Assembly: GCA_037349315.1 (NCBI GenBank)
Contig: JBAIAC010000001.1
Coordinates: forward strand, 2,542,001-2,606,000
DNA length: 64,000 nt
Direction of reading: 5' to 3'
Source of the DNA: Chelydra serpentina
Lineage: Eukaryota > Chordata > Testudines > Chelydridae
Positions 60,357-64,000 of the stretch are shown here, piece by piece (within the stretch, counting starts at the first letter, position 1; each line of letters starts with the position of its first letter). The notes under the pieces are model-generated. The model had not been told where the DNA came from. It saw only the letters and a list, made by a program, of their open reading frames with translations, and ran no database searches. A program made the position numbers and the translations under genes.

Positions 60357-61516
60357 TAAAGTTTTTAATTGTTTTGTTTTTGAGTGCAGTTATGTAACAA
60401 AAAATATCTACATTTGTAAGTTCCATTTTAACGATAAAGAGATTGCACTACAGTACTTGTATGAGGTTGTCAGGGTTCCCTCCCCACTCTAAACTCTAGG
60501 GTAAAGACGTGGGGACCCGCATGAAGAGCTCCTAAGCTTATTCCTACCAGCTTAGGTTAAAACCCTCCAAGGTACAAAATTCCCTGCACCCTGAGAAATG
60601 CTTCTCTCACTGCCACCATCAAGTGTTTTAAACAGGAATCCGGGAAAGGAACCACTTGAAGTTCCCTTTCCCCCCAAAATACCCTCTCAAGCCTGTACAT
60701 CCCCTTTCCTGGGAAGCTTGAGAATAATCTCCTAACCAATTGGTTACACAGTGATCTAAAAACCCACCCCCAGGGTTTTAAAACCATAGAAAACAGTCAG
60801 CTTCTTAAAAGAAGGATTTTATTAAAACAAAGAAGGTAAAATCATCTCTGTAAAATCAGGATGGTAACTATTTTACAGGGTACTCAATTTCCAAACTGGA
60901 CAAAACTTTAAAGTTACAGAAAAAACAGGAATAACCCCTCCCTCTAACACAGGGAAAGCTCACCAAGCAAAACAAACAGAAACCTACTCGCTATGCTGAC
61001 TAAACTTACTTTAGAAAAGTGAGGTTTGGTGAGAAGATGACTGGTTGAGGAGATTGATTTTCTGCAGGCCCTTCTTGTCTTCCAAGATCACTCTGACTCA
61101 GACAAAGAGCCAGACACACCTTCCCCTCTCCCAAGATTTGAAAGTATCTTGTCCCCTTATTGGTCAGATGCCAGCCAGGTCAGGTGTCAGTCTGGCTACC
61201 TGCATTTCTTAACCCTTTACTGGTAAGAGGATTTTATAGCACTGCATCAGATCCTCTCCCCCTTCCCTTTATATTTATGACAGAGGTGAACTGAAAAATA
61301 CTATTTTTTATAATTTTTACAGTGCAAATATTTGTAATTCTGTGTTGTAATTGAAATCAATATATTTGAAATGTAGAAAAACAACCCAAAATATTTAATA
61401 CATTTCAATTGGTAGTCTATTGTTTAACAGTGTGATTAAAACTGTGATTAATCGAGTAATCTTTTTAATCACGATTAATTTTTTTGAGTTAACTGCGATT
61501 AAATCCACAGCCCTAG
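60357..61516. mobile_element. dispersed repeat interrupted by solo LTR
   Basis: This is the inverse of the 23629 family: GTGCAGTTATGTAAC and AACTTACAAATGTA-type motifs lie on one side of the LTR, and ATTAATCGAGTAATC to CCACAGCCCTAG on the other. Confidence 0.75.
60468..61282 (+). mobile_element. solo LTR, copy 2
   Basis: The 815-bp block runs from TGTCAGGGTTCCC to TTATGACA. GAGGT at 60463-60467 and 61283-61287 is a perfect 5-bp target duplication, and the uninterrupted relative at 23.9 kb has a single copy of that site. There is no coding content. The 5-bp size fits several LTR groups (Gypsy, ERV-L-like), so the class is open. Strand is nominal. Confidence 0.88.
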
Positions 61517-62244
61517 TTTTAACTATGTCCCTGAACCATGAACATGAGCACTGATGAGGATTTCATCTAAGCTAAAAGACCAAACAGTATTTTAAACGTG
61601 TTAAGAGCTACTGAATTGTAATCAGGTACCCCAACATGATGGTAGTTACACATTATGGTGCAGATGGGACATACAGTATCAGTTCTAATTCAGCCCCTTT
61701 TGTTCATGATTGAAAGCTGTTACTATGTGACCACTGTTCAGTGACTTACATAGAAATGTGTTGATGGTCTGAGTGCAGGACCTAGTGCACAGATGTCCAT
61801 TTACACAAAAGCACTTCTGGCATTAATTGGTATCCACACTGGCAGTGTGAAGAGATGAACATTGAATGGGCCATGGAGTCTGGGCGACACTATCACCCTT
61901 AGAGTTAGTCCCTCTACTACTTCATAGCTGAGGCTGCACTGGTGGGTTGTTATAGATAAATGTGTAACTGCTTCCTAGTCAAAAAGTCAATTCATTATTT
62001 CATCCTCTTTTAAAAGAAAAAAATGTTATTTTCATGAAGAGCCCAATCTCATTGCATGAGGTGAATTGGAAGGTTTTATATTGACTCATTTGGGAGTTGA
62101 ATTGGAAATAAGAGGGGAAACACATTTAATCGAAATCAAATACATGTTATTTTGCTAAGGGTCTGAAGTCATATTACAGTGTGTAACAGAAAATTGTGTA
62201 ACAGAAAATGCACAACTGCCAATCAAATAGGCTTTTTTTTTCTT

Positions 62245-62372
62245 CCAATGGGACTTAAACATGCATTTAAAATTAAGCATATTCTTTAAGTGTTTTGCTA
62301 AATTGGGATGGTACCACCAATATGCTGAGAGTTGAGCAAATGCTTAAGTACCTTGATGAATCAGGAAGTCTG
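62245..62372. mobile_element. hairpin MITE (AAGCATG type)
   Basis: ACTTAAACATGCATTTAAAA and GAGCAAATGCTTAAGTACCT are inverted, ending TTGATGAATCAGG. Confidence 0.55.
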
Positions 62373-62554
62373 CCATTATAGGCTCTGTGATACCCGGTGA
62401 ACTGGACAAACAAAACGATACTACTGGACAGAGGGATTTAGTCTCAAGAGAAAGTCAAAGGGTTGCATGTAAGAATGAACAGCATGCTGGAGGCAACATT
62501 CTGGGAGCTGGGGCAAGGAGGATGGTGAGAAGCCAGGAGCCAAGTAGGGAAACA

Positions 62555-62605
62555 GAGTAGATGATCACAATAGTTCCTTCTGGTCTTATAAACTGAATCT
62601 ATGAC
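62555..62605 (+). mobile_element. old CR1 3' scrap
   Basis: GTAGATGATCACAATAGTTC resembles the tail of the old CR1 at 2580-2610. Confidence 0.5.
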
Positions 62606-63240
62606 TTTCTACAGCAAAAGAACACTGGACAGACTACTTGATCTTTTTTCCTCCAGTGGTGGAGGTGCACTAGGAACAAGGCTGTGCCAGAGAAATAGTA
62701 CAGAAATGGGTGCATTACACACCTGTTTACCAGATTAATTACACTCATAATTAATCATACCAATTAATAACAGCTCAAGCCCTCTGTAATTATATGTACT
62801 TATTCATCATAGTATCTGAGCACTACAATGAATAGGAAGTGGACATCTCTATCCTGTGGGTGGCTTTGTAAAATCTCAGCACAAATCAGTAACTCCCCTT
62901 GCTGCCCATAAAACATACAGCAAACTAGTCCAATTATTCACTGGTGAAACGGAAATTGGCTGACCCATAGTTCTGAATAGTGGTGCTGATTCTGAGTTGA
63001 CATACTGTAATGAAGCACAGAATTCTAAGATTGTTCAGCTTCCCATGGACTTTTGCTTTGACATTTTACTCATTAATTATGCTGACATTGTGTGCTGATC
63101 TCAACCCTTGCCCAAACACTATTTCTTGCAGATGTATTTGTGACAATGTTGTTTTGGAATGCTGGTTTATCTTTATTGTTTCAATTTTTCACAGATCTGT
63201 AACTAGATGAAAAACATATTCCTGCAGTGCAAAGAGAAAG

Positions 63241-63258
63241 AGAGAGAGAGAGAGAGAG
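63241..63258. repeat. (GA)n microsatellite
   Basis: A short AG run 93 bp from exon 2, inside intron 2. Confidence 0.85.
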
Positions 63259-63351
63259 GTTTGCTTACAGAACAGGGCAGTAAAAGAATCTTCAACCCCA
63301 AATCACTGTTCAAAATAACACAGTTTGGTTCCTAGTGAATGCAATACGTAC

Positions 63352-63423
63352 ATTTTCTCTAGGTCACCAAGTCCTGAGAAAGCTCCTTTTGCAATGACTC
63401 TCACCTTGGTGAGGACAAATCTC
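63352..63423 (-). CDS. FSHR: FSHR exon 2 (LRR)
   Basis: This 72-bp exon reads (L)RFVLTKVRVIAKGAFSG and then LGDLEKI on the minus strand, one leucine-rich repeat of the hormone-binding ectodomain. The human repeat has RFVLTKLRVIQKGAFSG. The acceptor is TTTTCAG and the donor is GTACGT at 63346-63351. The first base completes a codon from exon 1 and the last two bases (AT) are completed by the first base of exon 3. The exon shows no damage. Confidence 0.95.
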
Positions 63424-64000
63424 CTGAAAATAAAGAAAATTCATGCTGATTATTAATTACGTATATCACACTACTGCCCAGTGGCGCCAGTCAGGATTGC
63501 GGATCCATTGTTCTCTGGATGGCACAAACACAGAGGCAGAGAAGAATTTTGCCCTGAAGAATTTACAGTTTAATATGTTGAACTGTCATTGTCATCATCA
63601 ATATGGATAACTCCCCATGTAGCCCTTACGCATTAACAGTTAGCCCTGAGCAAAGGGCAGCATGCTGTTGTGCTGTCACTGAAGCATCCCAGGTGGCCAA
63701 ATGTCACTCAATGAGTCACAATTTCCCTTTTGGTCCCCACTGCTTTGGCAGAGAGTAAACATTTCTGGGTCCATACCTGGGATAACTTTGTTGTCCAATG
63801 CTTTGTGAGGCAGGGGATGGAGACATTCCCCACCCGCTCCTGCCCACCTTCATGTGGTGGTGGATGAAATGGTTCTAAAGGGGCTTATTCACCTTCTGCA
63901 CTGTGCGTGGTGGGATGAGTCACTGACACAAGGTACTAAGGGGTTGCCTTATACTCCCTGTAACTTGCATAGCCACACAAGTCAGGCCACAATCTGACCC
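63424..64000 (-). other. FSHR: FSHR intron 1 (3' part)
   Basis: This sequence lies upstream of exon 2 and ends in a TTTTCAG acceptor at 63424-63430. I see no exon and no recognisable repeat in it. Exon 1, with the signal peptide, must be beyond the window. Confidence 0.85.

Larger units (their letters stand above)
35499..63351 (-). other. FSHR: FSHR intron 2 (27.9 kb)
   Basis: This is the longest intron in the window. It holds most of the mobile DNA described separately: MIRs, CR1 copies at 39.1, 43.9 and 46.7-49.8 kb, a fold-back element at 46.9 kb, LINE remnants at 50.6 and 54.2 kb, SINEs, a hAT transposase relic, nested MITEs and a solo LTR. In the gaps (about 35.8-37.1, 39.8-42.1, 42.7-43.9, 44.0-44.8, 50.0-50.5, 56.0-57.6, 57.7-59.1 and 61.5-62.2 kb) I see AT-rich sequence with no supportable gene. 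Confidence 0.85.
1..64000 (-). other. FSHR: FSHR gene body, exons 2-8 and flanking introns
   Basis: The follicle-stimulating hormone receptor is a plasma-membrane glycoprotein-hormone receptor (leucine-rich ectodomain plus seven helices, coupled mainly to Gs) of Sertoli and granulosa cells. Seven exons in the right order and spacing match the ectodomain repeats. Diagnostic strings include [45 protein letters not shown] and NLSDN; these fit FSHR, and the paralogue LHCGR differs at most of them. All junctions are phase 2, as in the known family. The gene is open at both ends: the signal-peptide exon and the hinge and transmembrane exons are outside. The promoter is not in the window. Confidence 0.95.

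Noticed and set aside
4555..63423. LHCGR or TSHR instead of FSHR
   Set aside because: Exon 6 to 8 strings ([19 protein letters not shown]) fit FSHR and differ from the paralogues.

Overview
The window looks like vertebrate nuclear DNA, most probably from a cryptodiran turtle. It holds turtle-type CR1 LINEs whose 3' end carries the ATTCTATGATTCTATGAT repeat, five copies of a tRNA-headed SINE that shares its 3' tail with CR1 (the Cry SINE arrangement described from tortoises), and many hairpin MITEs. The species call is inference from repeat content. There are no bacterial genes, CRISPR arrays or prophage.

One host gene spans the whole window on the minus strand: FSHR, the follicle-stimulating hormone receptor. 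Seven consecutive leucine-rich-repeat exons (exons 2 to 8 in human numbering) can be read at 63352-63423, 35424-35498, 34907-34981, 16395-16466, 13321-13398, 4732-4800 and 4555-4629. Each has an AG acceptor and GT donor, each length is a multiple of three, and every intron is phase 2. Together they give 516 coding bases (172 codons) of the hormone-binding ectodomain. Exon 1 (signal peptide) should lie beyond 64000; exon 9 (rest of the hinge) and exon 10 (seven-helix domain) should lie before position 1. Introns range from 102 bp (intron 7) and 442 bp (intron 3) to 18.4 kb (intron 4) and 27.9 kb (intron 2).

Almost everything else is intronic mobile DNA. Intron 8 (1-4554) has old LINE and SINE remnants. 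Intron 6 has a 1-kb CR1 ORF2 piece, a CR1 split by a SINE, a MIR and a hAT-like MITE. Intron 5 has a SINE and a CR1 that landed in the loop of a hairpin MITE. Intron 4 has a solo LTR, Harbinger-type MITEs, a nearly complete 4.2-kb PIF/Harbinger transposon (27566-31767) with a Myb/SANT gene on plus and a transposase on minus, and a Gypsy-like gag remnant. Intron 2 holds a fold-back retroelement with a 14-bp target duplication, a three-layer nest of hairpin MITE, old CR1 and young CR1, a broken ZMYM-type hAT transposase, two fragments of a non-CR1 LINE, and a second solo LTR inserted into a repeat whose uninterrupted relative at 23.6 kb supplies the empty site.

The mobile elements do not appear to work with FSHR; they make up its long introns. 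Their nesting gives a relative chronology. None of the transposon reading frames is intact.
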